A DNA stretch of 64,000 bases from Nocardioides sp. CER19 (GTDB taxonomy: Bacteria; Actinomycetota; Actinomycetes; Propionibacteriales; Nocardioidaceae), in assembly GCF_029846275.1 (NCBI RefSeq), contig NZ_JARVWS010000001.1:1612001-1676000 (forward strand), given 5' to 3'. The notes beneath the pieces were generated by a model. The model did not search any database. It saw only the letters and a program-made list of their open reading frames with translations, and had not been told where the DNA came from. Positions 47,094-55,071 of the stretch are shown piece after piece (position 1 is the stretch's first letter; the number at the start of each line of letters is the position of its first letter). Position numbers and translations under genes: made by a program.

Positions 47094-49241
47094 ATGTCGC
47101 ACGTCCGCACACTGCTGTCAGCCGCCACCGCACTGGTGGCCTCCGTCGCCCTCGCGGTCCCGGCCGGCGCCTCTCCCGGCAGTCGACCTGAGACTCCCGC
47201 GCCGGGGGCCGCCGGCATCGGCGATCCCTACTTCCCGACCGAGGGCAACGGGGGCTACGACGTGCAGCACTACGGCATCGTCCTGGACTACCGGCCCGCC
47301 ACGGACCTGCTGCGCGCGACGACCACGATCACGGCGCGCGCCACGCAGGCACTCTCGGCCTTCAACCTCGACTTCCACGCCCTCACCGTCCGCTCGGTGC
47401 GGGTCGATGGCAGCGCCGCGCGGTTCTCGCGCTCGGGCGACGAGCTGACGGTCACGCCCCGGCACGCGCTGAAGGACGACGCCCGGTTCACCGTCGTCGT
47501 CTCCTACGACGGCGTACCGCAGGCCATCGACGACCCGGCACTGGGCCTCAACGGCTGGATCAACACCGACGACGGCGCCCTGGTCGCCGGGCAGCCCTAC
47601 GGCGCCGCCACCTGGTTCCCCGTCAACGACCACCCGCTCGACAAGGCGAGCTACTCCTTCTCGGCCACCGTTCCGCGCGGCCTGCAGGCAGTGGCGAACG
47701 GCAGCCTCGTGTCGCGCCGCGACCACGGCGGGTCGACGACGTGGCGCTGGGAGGCGCGCGACCCGATGGCGTCCTACCTCGCGACCGTCGACATCGGGCG
47801 GTTCGACCTCTCCTCGCGCCGCGTCCAGGGCATCCACTACCTCGACGCGGCCGACCCGGACCTCGATGCACGGCCGGTCTCGGCGGCCGACGGGACGACG
47901 TTCGCCTGGTCACAGCAGGCGGACTCGTCCTACAAGCGGCTCGCGCACACCTTCGCGATCCCCGCCGGGGCGACCGGCGCCGCCGCCACGCTGAGCTTCC
48001 TCGTCAACCGCAGCACCCAGCCCAACCGCGACTACGCCTTCGTGGAGGCCGCCCCGTCCGGCACCGACGACTGGACGACGCTCGCCGACACCAACGGCCA
48101 CACCACCCAGCGCACCGGCAACGCGGTCTGCGCCGACCTGCTCGGCGAGCACCCGTTCCTCGCCCACTACCTGAGCGATCCCGGCGACGGGGCCGGCTGC
48201 GACCCGACGGGCACGACGGGGGAGTGGCACGCGGCCAGCGGCGCGGGCGCGGGCTGGGAGCGATGGGGGGTCGACCTGTCGGCGTACGCCGGTCGGTCGG
48301 TCGAGGTCGCCATCACCTACCTGACCGACTCCTACGCCGAGCGTGATGGCGTCTCGGTCGACGCGGTCGTCGGCCCGGGCGGCCAGGGCAGCACGTCGTT
48401 CGAGGACGGCACGCTGGACGGCTGGACGGTGCCCGGCTCCCCGGAGGCGAACCCCAATCCCAACGACTGGGTCGCGACGACCACCGGACCGCCGCCGATC
48501 GGGCGGAAGATCAGGGCCTCACTGGCCCGGGAACCCGAGATCGTCGCGTTCCTGTCCTCGCAGTTCGGTCGCTACCCGTGGCGCGAGTCGGGCGCGATCA
48601 TCGACGACCTGCCCATCGGGTTCGCCCTCGAGACCCAGACCCGGCCCGTCTACAGCCCGCTCTTCTGGTACGGCGGCCCGGCCGACGGCGACAGCGTGAT
48701 CGTCCACGAGCTCGCCCACCAGTGGTACGGCGACAGCGTCGCCGTGGCCCGGTGGCAGGACATCTGGCTCAACGAGGGCTTCGCGACCTATGCCGAGTGG
48801 CTGTGGGGCGAGCACGAGGGCCTGTTCACGCCGCAGGAGGCGTTCGACGACCGGCTGGCGGGGATCCCGCCCGACGACGAGTTCTGGCAGCTGCCCATCG
48901 GGGACCCCGGCCCGGCCGACCTCTTCGACGGCCCCGTCTACGACCGCGGGGCGATGACGCTCCAGGCGCTGCGCAACCGGATCGGTGACCGCACCTTCTT
49001 CACGCTGCTGCGCCGCTGGGCGAGCGAGCACCGCGACGGCAACGGCACCACGCCGCAGTTCATCGCCCTCGCCGAACGGCTCTCCGGCCAGCAGCTCGAC
49101 GGCCTCTTCGACACCTGGCTGAGCGCCGGCTTCCCCGGCGCCGCTGCGGGAGCACCGACGCTGCGGGCGCCGGCTGCCGCGTCGACCGGGCTGGCGGCCG
49201 CACTGCAGGCCGGGGCGCAGGCCGGGGCGCCGAGGAAGTAG
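47094..49241 (+). CDS. Secreted M1-family metallopeptidase with an inserted beta domain
   Basis: 715 residues. Signal peptide about 1-29 (LLSAATALVASVALAVPAGA). The N-terminal M1 beta domain (about 45-260) includes YGIVLDYRPATDLLRATTTITARAT and ATWFPVNDHPLDKASYSF. The zinc site is HELAHQWYG with His538, Glu539 and His542, and Glu561 in NEGFATYAEWLW. Between these, residues about 267-460 form an extra domain with RLAHTFAIPAGATGAAATLSF and SFEDGTLDGWTV, like the carbohydrate-binding-type domains of immune-inhibitor-A (M6) proteins. The ATG at 47094 has GGGAGG upstream. It probably acts as an extracellular aminopeptidase; the GAMEN-type exopeptidase motif is not evident. Confidence 0.88.
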   Translation: MSHVRTLLSAATALVASVALAVPAGASPGSRPETPAPGAAGIGDPYFPTEGNGGYDVQHYGIVLDYRPATDLLRATTTITARATQALSAFNLDFHALTVRSVRVDGSAARFSRSGDELTVTPRHALKDDARFTVVVSYDGVPQAIDDPALGLNGWINTDDGALVAGQPYGAATWFPVNDHPLDKASYSFSATVPRGLQAVANGSLVSRRDHGGSTTWRWEARDPMASYLATVDIGRFDLSSRRVQGIHYLDAADPDLDARPVSAADGTTFAWSQQADSSYKRLAHTFAIPAGATGAAATLSFLVNRSTQPNRDYAFVEAAPSGTDDWTTLADTNGHTTQRTGNAVCADLLGEHPFLAHYLSDPGDGAGCDPTGTTGEWHAASGAGAGWERWGVDLSAYAGRSVEVAITYLTDSYAERDGVSVDAVVGPGGQGSTSFEDGTLDGWTVPGSPEANPNPNDWVATTTGPPPIGRKIRASLAREPEIVAFLSSQFGRYPWRESGAIIDDLPIGFALETQTRPVYSPLFWYGGPADGDSVIVHELAHQWYGDSVAVARWQDIWLNEGFATYAEWLWGEHEGLFTPQEAFDDRLAGIPPDDEFWQLPIGDPGPADLFDGPVYDRGAMTLQALRNRIGDRTFFTLLRRWASEHRDGNGTTPQFIALAERLSGQQLDGLFDTWLSAGFPGAAAGAPTLRAPAAASTGLAAALQAGAQAGAPRK

Positions 49242-49250
49242 CGGCCGGGC

Positions 49251-49279
49251 GGAACAAGCAGGCCCCGTCGGCTTGTTCC
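49251..49279. repeat. 9-bp inverted repeat between M1 and FrnE-like genes
   Basis: GGAACAAGC (49251-49259) and GCTTGTTCC (49271-49279) form a perfect stem with an 11-base loop. It ends 7 bases before the GTG start of the FrnE-like gene, so it could be a terminator of the peptidase gene or an operator or translational block for the next one. Confidence 0.65.
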
Positions 49280-49286
49280 GTCCCAC

Positions 49287-49988
49287 GTGCTCATCGAGAT
49301 CTGGTCCGACATCGCCTGCCCCTGGTGCTACATCGGCAAGCGCCGCCTCGAGGCGGCCCTCGCGGACTTCGACCACCGCGACGACGTCGACATCGTCTAC
49401 CGCTCGTTCCAGCTCGACCCGACCGCGCCGACGGTCGCCACCGAGACGACGCAGGCCATGCTCGCCGAGCGCTACGGCGTCAGCCGGGCCGAGGCGGCCC
49501 AGATGCAGGCGCGGGTCACCGAGCTCGCCGCCGCCGAGGGGATGACCTGGCGCCACGACGAGACGGTGCACGCCAACACGCTCGACGCCCACCGGCTGCT
49601 CCACCTGGCCAAGGAGGTCGGCCGGCAGACCGAGCTCAAGGAGGCCCTGCTCGACGCCAACTTCGCCGGGGCGCGCAACATGGCCGACCACGACGTGCTG
49701 CGCGAGATCGCGGTCGGTGCCGGGCTGCCGGCGGAGCGTGTCGACGCGGTGCTGGCGAGCGAGGAGTTCGCGGCCGACGTACGCGCCGACGTCGACCAGG
49801 CGCGCGCCTACGGCGCCAACGGCGTGCCCTTCTTCGTCGTCGACCAGAAGTACGGCGTCTCGGGCGCCCAGCCGACCGAGCTCTTCGGCCAGCTCCTCGA
49901 CCGCGCGTGGCGGGAGTCCCACCCGGCCGTCGAGCTGGTGGCGGGTGAGGCGGACGGGGCGTGCGGCCCCGACGGCTGCGCGATCTGA
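49287..49988 (+). CDS. DsbA-family FrnE-like oxidoreductase
   Basis: 233-residue thioredoxin-fold protein of the FrnE subgroup. The redox motif CPWC (Cys11, Cys14) sits in IWSDIACPWCYIGKRRLEAAL, an all-helical insert follows, and the cis-Pro loop is ANGVPFFVVDQKYGVSGAQP. The C terminus carries two additional Cys in GACGPDGCAI. No signal peptide, so cytoplasmic. FrnE proteins act as disulfide isomerases or in polyketide pathways; oxidative-stress protection is the likely role. An inverted repeat lies just before its start. Confidence 0.87.
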   Translation: MLIEIWSDIACPWCYIGKRRLEAALADFDHRDDVDIVYRSFQLDPTAPTVATETTQAMLAERYGVSRAEAAQMQARVTELAAAEGMTWRHDETVHANTLDAHRLLHLAKEVGRQTELKEALLDANFAGARNMADHDVLREIAVGAGLPAERVDAVLASEEFAADVRADVDQARAYGANGVPFFVVDQKYGVSGAQPTELFGQLLDRAWRESHPAVELVAGEADGACGPDGCAI

Positions 49989-49999
49989 GGAAAATCATG

Positions 50000-50048
50000 T
50001 GAGGTCTGCCTCAGCATGGTTAGGCAAACCTAATCCGTGGGCGTAACA
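50000..50048 (+). promoter_or_regulatory. Iron-box operator and promoter of efeUOB
   Basis: Two palindromes spaced 20 bases apart, TGAGGTCTGCCTCA (50000-50013) and TTAGGCAAACCTAA (50020-50033), match the core of the DtxR/IdeR/DmdR iron box (TTAGG...CCTAA). A -10-like TAACAT lies at 50043-50048, 8 bases before the efeU GTG, placing the second box over the -35 region. Repression by iron-loaded regulator is expected, with a leaderless message. Confidence 0.85.
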
Positions 50049-50056
50049 TCGCGTCC

Positions 50057-50941
50057 GTGGTTGCGAACTACCTGATCGGTCTGCGCGAGGGGCTGGAGGC
50101 TGCGCTCGTCGTCAGCATCCTGGTCGCCTACCTGGTCAAGACCGGACGCACCGGGCTGCTCCCGCGGATCTGGGCCGGTGTCGGTCTCGCCGTGGCGATC
50201 TCCCTGGCCTTCGGTGCGCTGCTGACGTGGGGGCCGAACGGCCTCACCTTCGAGGCGCAGGAGGCCATCGGCGGCAGCCTGTCGATCATCGCGGTCGGGT
50301 TCGTCACCTGGATGATCTTCTGGATGGCGCGCGCCGCGCGCGGACTGAGCGGCGAGCTGCGCGGAGCGATCGACAAGGCGGCCGACGGCAGTCGCTGGTC
50401 GCTGGTCGTGGTCGCCACGCTCGCGGTCGGCCGCGAGGGCCTCGAGACCGCCCTCTTCCTCTGGGCCGCGACCAAGGCCGGCACGCGGGAGGCCGCGGGT
50501 GCGGTCACGCCGACGTGGGAGCCGCTGCTCGGCGCCATCCTCGGCCTGGGCACGGCGGTCGTCCTCGGCTACCTGATCTACCGCGGCGCCATCGCGGTCA
50601 ACCTCACCAAGTTCTTCACGTGGACGGGTGCCTTCCTGATCCTCGTCGCCGCCGGCGTCCTCTCCTACGGCGTCCACGACCTGCAGGAGGCGGGGATCCT
50701 GCCCGGCGAGCACACCATCGCGTTCGACGTGTCCGGCGTCATCGACCCGAACTCGTGGTACGGCAGCATCCTCAAGGGCGTCTTCAACTTCTCGCCCGTG
50801 ACGACCGTCCTCGAGGCCACCGTCTGGCTGCTCTACGTCGTCCCTGTGATGTTCCTCTTCTTCTGGGGCAAGCGCCGCGCCACCGCGGCGCAGCGCCGGG
50901 CCGTCCAGCCGGCCGGCCAGAGCGTCCCCGCCCAGCACTGA
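50057..50941 (+). CDS. efeU: Iron permease EfeU (FTR1 family)
   Basis: 294-residue membrane permease of the ferrous-iron EfeUOB system. Both REGLE motifs that bind iron in the membrane are present: LREGLEAALVVSIL at about 8-21 and GREGLETALFLWAA near 124-137. Seven hydrophobic segments are visible, and the C-terminal tail is basic. The GTG start follows a TAACAT box and a double iron box. efeO starts 55 bases after the stop. Unlike E. coli K-12 efeU, the gene is intact. Confidence 0.94.
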   Translation: MVANYLIGLREGLEAALVVSILVAYLVKTGRTGLLPRIWAGVGLAVAISLAFGALLTWGPNGLTFEAQEAIGGSLSIIAVGFVTWMIFWMARAARGLSGELRGAIDKAADGSRWSLVVVATLAVGREGLETALFLWAATKAGTREAAGAVTPTWEPLLGAILGLGTAVVLGYLIYRGAIAVNLTKFFTWTGAFLILVAAGVLSYGVHDLQEAGILPGEHTIAFDVSGVIDPNSWYGSILKGVFNFSPVTTVLEATVWLLYVVPVMFLFFWGKRRATAAQRRAVQPAGQSVPAQH

Positions 50942-50996
50942 CCCCACCGTTCAGGCGCGGCCGCCGGCCGCCGTACGACCCGAGAAGGACCCCTCC

Positions 50997-52163
50997 ATGC
51001 GCAAGCCTGCCCTCGCCCTCACCGCCGCGGCGCTCGTCGCCGCCCCGGTGTTCGCGGCGTGCACCGAGAACGCCTCGTCCGCCACGGGCGACAAGGGCGA
51101 CCCGCGCAGCCTGACCGTGAGCTCCTCGGCCGACGCCTGCGACCTCTCGGCCACCAGCGCCCCGGCCGGCAAGCTCACCTTCGACGTCACCAACACCGGC
51201 TCCCAGGTCACCGAGTTCTACCTGCTCGGTGCCGACGGGCTCACGATCAAGGCCGAGATCGAGAACATCGGTCCCAACATCAGCCGCAAGCTGACCGTGA
51301 ACGCGACGCCGGGCAAGTACGTCACCGCCTGCAAGCCCGGCATGAAGGGCGACGGCATCCGCGCCGACTTCACCGTCGCGAAGTCCGAGGACGCGCCGAC
51401 CGTCTCCGCCGACGAGCAGCAGCAGGTCGCCACGGCCGTGGCCAACTACAAGGCCTACGTCAACGACCAGTCCGACCAGCTCCTGGCCGCCACGCAGAAG
51501 TTCGTCGGCCTCTACAAGGCGGGCAAGGACGACGAGGCGCGCGCGCTCTACCCGCAGGCGCGGATGCACTGGGAGCGGATCGAGACCGTCGCGGAGTCCT
51601 TCGGTGACCTCGACCCGAAGACCGACGCCCGCGAGGCGGACCTGGAGCCGGGCCAGAAGTGGACCGGCTGGCACCGGATCGAGAAGGACCTGTGGCCGCC
51701 GGCCGGCTACCAGGCGCTCTCTCCGGCCGAGCGGGCGACGTTCGCCGACGACCTGATGAAGAACGTCACCACGCTGGACACCCGGATCGCCGGTCTGAGC
51801 TACACCGTCGACCAGATCGCCAACGGCTCGCGCGGCCTGCTCGAGGAGGTCGCGACCGGCAAGGTCACCGGCGAGGAGGAGACCTGGTCGCACACCGACC
51901 TGTGGGACTTCCAGGGCAACGTCGACGGCGCCAAGGTCGGCTGGGAGGGCGTCAAGCCGATCGTCGAGGCGAAGAACCCCCAGCTCGCGCTCCAGCTCGA
52001 CCAGCGCTTCGGGGCGCTGCAGCAGCTGCTCGACCAGCAGAAGGCCGGCGAGGGTTTCACCTTCTACGACAAGGTGAGCGACGCTGACCGCAAGGCGCTC
52101 TCCGACGCGGTGAACGCCCTCTCCGAGCCCTTGTCCCAGCTCACTGCGGCGGTGCTGTCCTGA
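50997..52163 (+). CDS. efeO: EfeO iron-uptake lipoprotein (cupredoxin plus M75 domain)
   Basis: 388 residues. The N terminus is a lipoprotein signal with the lipobox VFAAC (Cys21). Residues about 35-125 are a cupredoxin-like domain (DLSATSAPAGKLTFDVTNTGSQVTEFYLLGADG). Residues about 135-388 are the imelysin/M75 helical domain with the metal-binding HxxE motif in QARMHWERIETVAESFGDLDP and GWHRIEKDLWPP. It is thought to deliver iron to EfeU on the outer face. The stop overlaps the probable CTG start of efeB. Confidence 0.94.
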   Translation: MRKPALALTAAALVAAPVFAACTENASSATGDKGDPRSLTVSSSADACDLSATSAPAGKLTFDVTNTGSQVTEFYLLGADGLTIKAEIENIGPNISRKLTVNATPGKYVTACKPGMKGDGIRADFTVAKSEDAPTVSADEQQQVATAVANYKAYVNDQSDQLLAATQKFVGLYKAGKDDEARALYPQARMHWERIETVAESFGDLDPKTDAREADLEPGQKWTGWHRIEKDLWPPAGYQALSPAERATFADDLMKNVTTLDTRIAGLSYTVDQIANGSRGLLEEVATGKVTGEEETWSHTDLWDFQGNVDGAKVGWEGVKPIVEAKNPQLALQLDQRFGALQQLLDQQKAGEGFTFYDKVSDADRKALSDAVNALSEPLSQLTAAVLS

Positions 52164-53419
52164 CCGGGATCTCTCGTCGAGGCCTCCTCGGCGGCGGCGT
52201 GGCCGCTGCCGGGGTGGCCGGTGCCTTCGTCGCCGGCCGGGCGACCGCCGACGACTCAGCGACGGCCACGAGCGGTCCCCGGGCCTACGCGTTCCGCGGG
52301 ACCCACCAGGCCGGGATCGTCACGCCCGCGCAGGACCGGCTGCACTTCGCCGCGTTCGACGTCACGACCGAGTCCCGCGAGGAGCTGGTCGCGCTGCTGA
52401 AGGCGTGGACCGACGCCGCCGAGCGGATGACCCGCGGTCACGGCGCCGGACCGGTCGGCCCCACCCAGGGTGCCACCGACCTGCCGCCCGACGACACCGG
52501 CGAGGCGATCGGCCTCCCGCCGAGCGGCCTCACGATCACGTTCGGGTTCGGTCCCGGTCTCTTCCGCAGCGCCGACGGGAAGGACCGATTCGGGCTCGCC
52601 GCTCGGCAACCGGCCGTGCTCAAGACGCTGCCGCACTTCCCCGGTGACATGCTCGTCGCCGAGCGCTCCGACGGCGACCTGTGCATCCAGGCCTGCGCCG
52701 ACGACCCGCAGGTCGCCTTCCACGCGATCCGCAACCTGGCCCGGATCGCCTTCGGCACCGCGTCGGTGCGGTGGAGCCAGCTCGGCTTCGGGCGTACGTC
52801 GACCACGTCGGTCAACCAGGACACCCCACGCAACCTGTTCGGCTTCAAGGACGGCACGGCCAATGTCAAGGCCGAGGAGACGGCCGACCTCTCGAAGCAC
52901 GTGTGGGTCGCGTCCGGCGACGACGCGAAGGCGGAGTGGCTCGCGGGCGGCTCCTACCTCGTCGCGCGTCGCATCAACATGCACATCGAGACCTGGGACC
53001 GCCAGTCGCTGGGCGACCAGGAGGGCTTCGTCGGCCGCACCAAGGACACGGGCGCGCCGCTGTCCGGCGGAAGCGAGTACACCAAGCCCGACTTCGACAT
53101 GCCCGGGCACGACGGCCCGGTCATCCCCGCCGACTCGCACGTCCGGCTCATGCACCCCGACTTCAACGACGGGGTGAGGATCCTGCGCCGCGGCTACAAC
53201 TTCGTCGACGGCTCCAACCAGCTCGGCGGGCTCGACGCGGGCCTGTTCTTCCTGGCCTACGTGCGCAACCCCGAGACCCACTTCGTCCCCATCCAGACGA
53301 AGATGGCCGCCCACGACGCGATGATGGAATACCTCAAGGTCACCGGCTCCGCGCTCTTCGCGGTCCCGCCGGGCACCCGCGCGGGGGACTACGTCGGACA
53401 GGCGCTCTTCGAGGCCTGA
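52160..53419 (+). CDS. efeB: EfeB DyP-type heme peroxidase, Tat-exported, probable CTG start
   Basis: Heme peroxidase of the EfeUOB system, exported folded by Tat and thought to oxidise ferrous iron. DyP motifs seen are FGFKDGTAN (GxxDG distal site) and DSHVRLMHPDFNDG with the proximal His. Upstream of the first ATG/GTG (GTG at 52199) the frame encodes TGISRRGLLGGGVAAAGVAG, a full Tat motif. The only in-frame start covering it is CTG at 52160, overlapping the efeO stop (CTGA), giving 419 residues. Using GTG 52199 would remove the twin arginines. The start choice is therefore inferred from the signal; the enzyme class is firm. Confidence 0.88.
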   Translation: MTGISRRGLLGGGVAAAGVAGAFVAGRATADDSATATSGPRAYAFRGTHQAGIVTPAQDRLHFAAFDVTTESREELVALLKAWTDAAERMTRGHGAGPVGPTQGATDLPPDDTGEAIGLPPSGLTITFGFGPGLFRSADGKDRFGLAARQPAVLKTLPHFPGDMLVAERSDGDLCIQACADDPQVAFHAIRNLARIAFGTASVRWSQLGFGRTSTTSVNQDTPRNLFGFKDGTANVKAEETADLSKHVWVASGDDAKAEWLAGGSYLVARRINMHIETWDRQSLGDQEGFVGRTKDTGAPLSGGSEYTKPDFDMPGHDGPVIPADSHVRLMHPDFNDGVRILRRGYNFVDGSNQLGGLDAGLFFLAYVRNPETHFVPIQTKMAAHDAMMEYLKVTGSALFAVPPGTRAGDYVGQALFEA

Positions 53420-53424
53420 GCCGG

Positions 53425-53883
53425 TCAGGCCTCCAGCCGGTCGGAGACGGCGCCGGCCACCAGGAACTCGCCCCAGCCGAGCGCGCCCTGGGCCCGGCCG
53501 TCCAGGCAGACCAGCGTGCGCGGCTGCGGAAGGCGCTGGCGCGCCTCCCGCACGAGCTCGGCGCCCGCTGTACGGAACAGCAGGGCCGAGCAGCCGCTGA
53601 GCTCCCGGAGGAGCTCGTCCACGCTCGCATCCTCCGGATCGATCAAGGCCCAAGCCGCCCCCGCTCGGCTCGCGCCGAGGATGCACGTCAGTGCCAACGG
53701 GTCGTTGGCCGACAGCACGGCGACGGTATCCCCGGCGCCGACGCCGTATGCGGCGAGCGATGCGGCGATGCTCCGGCTCAGGCCCTGGGTCTCGGCATAG
53801 CTCAGCGTGGCGGCCTCCGTGACCAGGCACGGCGCCGTGGGCGCGAGGGCAGCACCGAGGTCCAAGCAGTCGACCAGATTCAC
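53425..53883 (-). CDS. N-terminal fragment of an AMP-forming acyl-CoA ligase
   Basis: 152 residues matching only the first subdomain of the acyl-adenylate superfamily: TEAATLSYAETQGLSRSIAASLAAYGVGAGDTVAVLSANDPLALTCILGASRAGAAWALIDPEDASVDELLREL. It stops where the ATP-binding TSGTTGxPKG loop should begin, so it lacks all catalytic motifs (full enzymes have about 500 residues). AGGAGA 8 bases before the ATG shows that translation start is intact. The stop lies 5 bases from the end of convergent efeB, so the missing part has been replaced. Probably a remnant; a stand-alone role is possible but unsupported. Confidence 0.7.
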   Translation of the reverse strand: MNLVDCLDLGAALAPTAPCLVTEAATLSYAETQGLSRSIAASLAAYGVGAGDTVAVLSANDPLALTCILGASRAGAAWALIDPEDASVDELLRELSGCSALLFRTAGAELVREARQRLPQPRTLVCLDGRAQGALGWGEFLVAGAVSDRLEA

Positions 53884-54092
53884 AGATTCTCCTGTGGGGG
53901 GAGAGGAGGAACGGTCGGGCGGGGAAAACCCGTGTTCACCGGATTGTGGGGAACCTCCGGACCACGGTCAAGGGACGTCTGGACATCGTCCAGCCACCCA
54001 CCTGGGTGGTTGAGGGAGGCAAGGAGATGATGGCGAAGACCGGCCGCCCTGGGGGGAGATTCGAGGAAAGACGTCGCGAGGTCGCCGGCTGA

Positions 54093-54662
54093 TCAGTGCT
54101 TGGTGGCGATCAGCACGGAGGCGTCGGCCGCCACCATCACCTCGACGGTGGTGAACCGCTCGTCGGTGAGCCACGCCTCGCGCAGCGTGTCCACGCGGCC
54201 GTAGGCGATGGGCGGCCACTGCTCGCTGGGCGTGAAGTCGTCGAGCACGACGATCCCGCCGGGCTCGACCAGGTCGACGATCCGGTCCACGCCCACCTCC
54301 CCGGGCTGCTCGGAGTCGAGGAAGAGCAGGGAGAACGGCCCCTGGTCCAGCAGCGTCGACCAGTCCGCCGAGAGCACCTCGACCTGCGGGTCGTCGGTGA
54401 AGATCTCGGCCGCCGCCGAGGCGAGCTTGGTGTCGAGCTCGGCGGTGAGGATGCGCACGTCGTCACGACGTACGCCGGAGCGCAGCCATGCCGTGCCGAC
54501 GCCGGTGCCGGTGCCGAACTCCGCCATCGTCCCGCTGCGCGTCGCCGCCAGGGCGGCCAGCAGTCGACCGGTCTCGTTGCGGCAGAACGAGACGTAGCCG
54601 GCCCGACGGGAGACGTCGAAGGCGCGGGTCACCACCTCGGGAAGCTCTGGCGGGGCGCTCAT
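54093..54662 (-). CDS. SAM-dependent O-methyltransferase-like protein
   Basis: 189-residue Rossmann methyltransferase. The SAM loop is MAEFGTGTGVGTAWLRSGV, motif II is ILTAELDTKL with the acidic ribose-binding residue, then VEVLSADWSTLL, FSLLFLDSEQPGE, and GGIVVLDDFTP. The arrangement fits the class I O-methyltransferase_3-like group but is shorter than the usual 210-220 residues at the N terminus. Substrate unknown. Encoded alone, divergent from the leuB leader. Confidence 0.82.
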   Translation of the reverse strand: MSAPPELPEVVTRAFDVSRRAGYVSFCRNETGRLLAALAATRSGTMAEFGTGTGVGTAWLRSGVRRDDVRILTAELDTKLASAAAEIFTDDPQVEVLSADWSTLLDQGPFSLLFLDSEQPGEVGVDRIVDLVEPGGIVVLDDFTPSEQWPPIAYGRVDTLREAWLTDERFTTVEVMVAADASVLIATKH

Positions 54663-54761
54663 GGGCGCGAGTCTTTCACGTCCGGTGCCCGTCTCGGATG
54701 ACGGACGGATCGCGGGATGTCGCTGACGTCGTACGTCGGCCCGGCTAACCTGCTAGGCACC

Positions 54762-54821
54762 ATGCGGAGCATTCTCGTAGTAGCGCGCCGCGACGGGGCC
54801 GGACAGCCCAGCTTCAGCTGA
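54762..54821 (+). CDS. leuB leader peptide
   Basis: 19-residue peptide MRSILVVARRDGAGQPSFS. The run Ile-Leu-Val-Val right after the start is the expected sensor for branched-chain aminoacyl-tRNA. A TAACCT box (54746-54751) lies 10 bases before the ATG, so the RNA probably begins at or near the leader start. Peptide and layout resemble the ilvB leader (MRLDILVRTRRAR). Confidence 0.78.
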   Translation: MRSILVVARRDGAGQPSFS

Positions 54822-54914
54822 GTGTCTGAGAGGCCACCTCGTCGCGGTGGTCGTGCTCGTCTGCGAACGGGCCCGCTGGCTTCTCGACATCTGTCAGTCC
54901 TGAAGCCAGAAGGA
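54788..54914 (+). promoter_or_regulatory. Mutually exclusive RNA pairings in the leuB leader
   Basis: CCGCGACG within the leader codons (54788-54795) can pair with CGTCGCGG (54840-54847). The latter overlaps the local hairpin CCACC (54834-54838)/GGTGG (54846-54850), so only one can form. A third stem, CTGGCTTC (54876-54883)/GAAGCCAG (54902-54909), runs into the AAGGA ribosome site (54910-54914) of the small downstream gene. No T-tract follows, so control may be at translation or by Rho. Confidence 0.5.
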
Positions 54915-54923
54915 ACCTCCGCG

Positions 54924-55061
54924 ATGCCCACCCAGTTCCTGTCCCGGACCCTCGAGTGGGGTCCCGCCATCCACGACCCCGAGAACCCGTTCGGCCATCC
55001 CGCGACCGAGGCGGCTCTCGACCGTCGGGACGCCGCCGACGACCAGCCCGACGACAACTAG
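54924..55061 (+). CDS. 45-residue protein between the leader and leuB
   Basis: [20 protein letters not shown]... continues to a strongly acidic end ([13 protein letters not shown]). AAGGA lies 9 bases before the ATG, directly after a stem, so the start is well supported. Composition is normal for a gene, with a hydrophobic N-terminal third and no signal peptide. I recognise no family. Its stop codon TAG is the first part of a TAGAGT box 7 bases before leuB, so it may be a second regulatory peptide as well as or instead of a functional protein. Confidence 0.6.
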   Translation: MPTQFLSRTLEWGPAIHDPENPFGHPATEAALDRRDAADDQPDDN

Positions 55062-55071
55062 AGTCCTCGCC

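Noticed and set aside
53884..54092. Gene or RNA in the gap before the methyltransferase
   Set aside because: Only a short CCACCC/GGGTGG stem near 53994-54009 without a T-tract is seen; no supported gene.
54822..54923. 34-codon extension of the small gene before leuB
   Set aside because: No ribosome site at its GTG, and it would run through the proposed regulatory stems; AAGGA supports the ATG at 54924.
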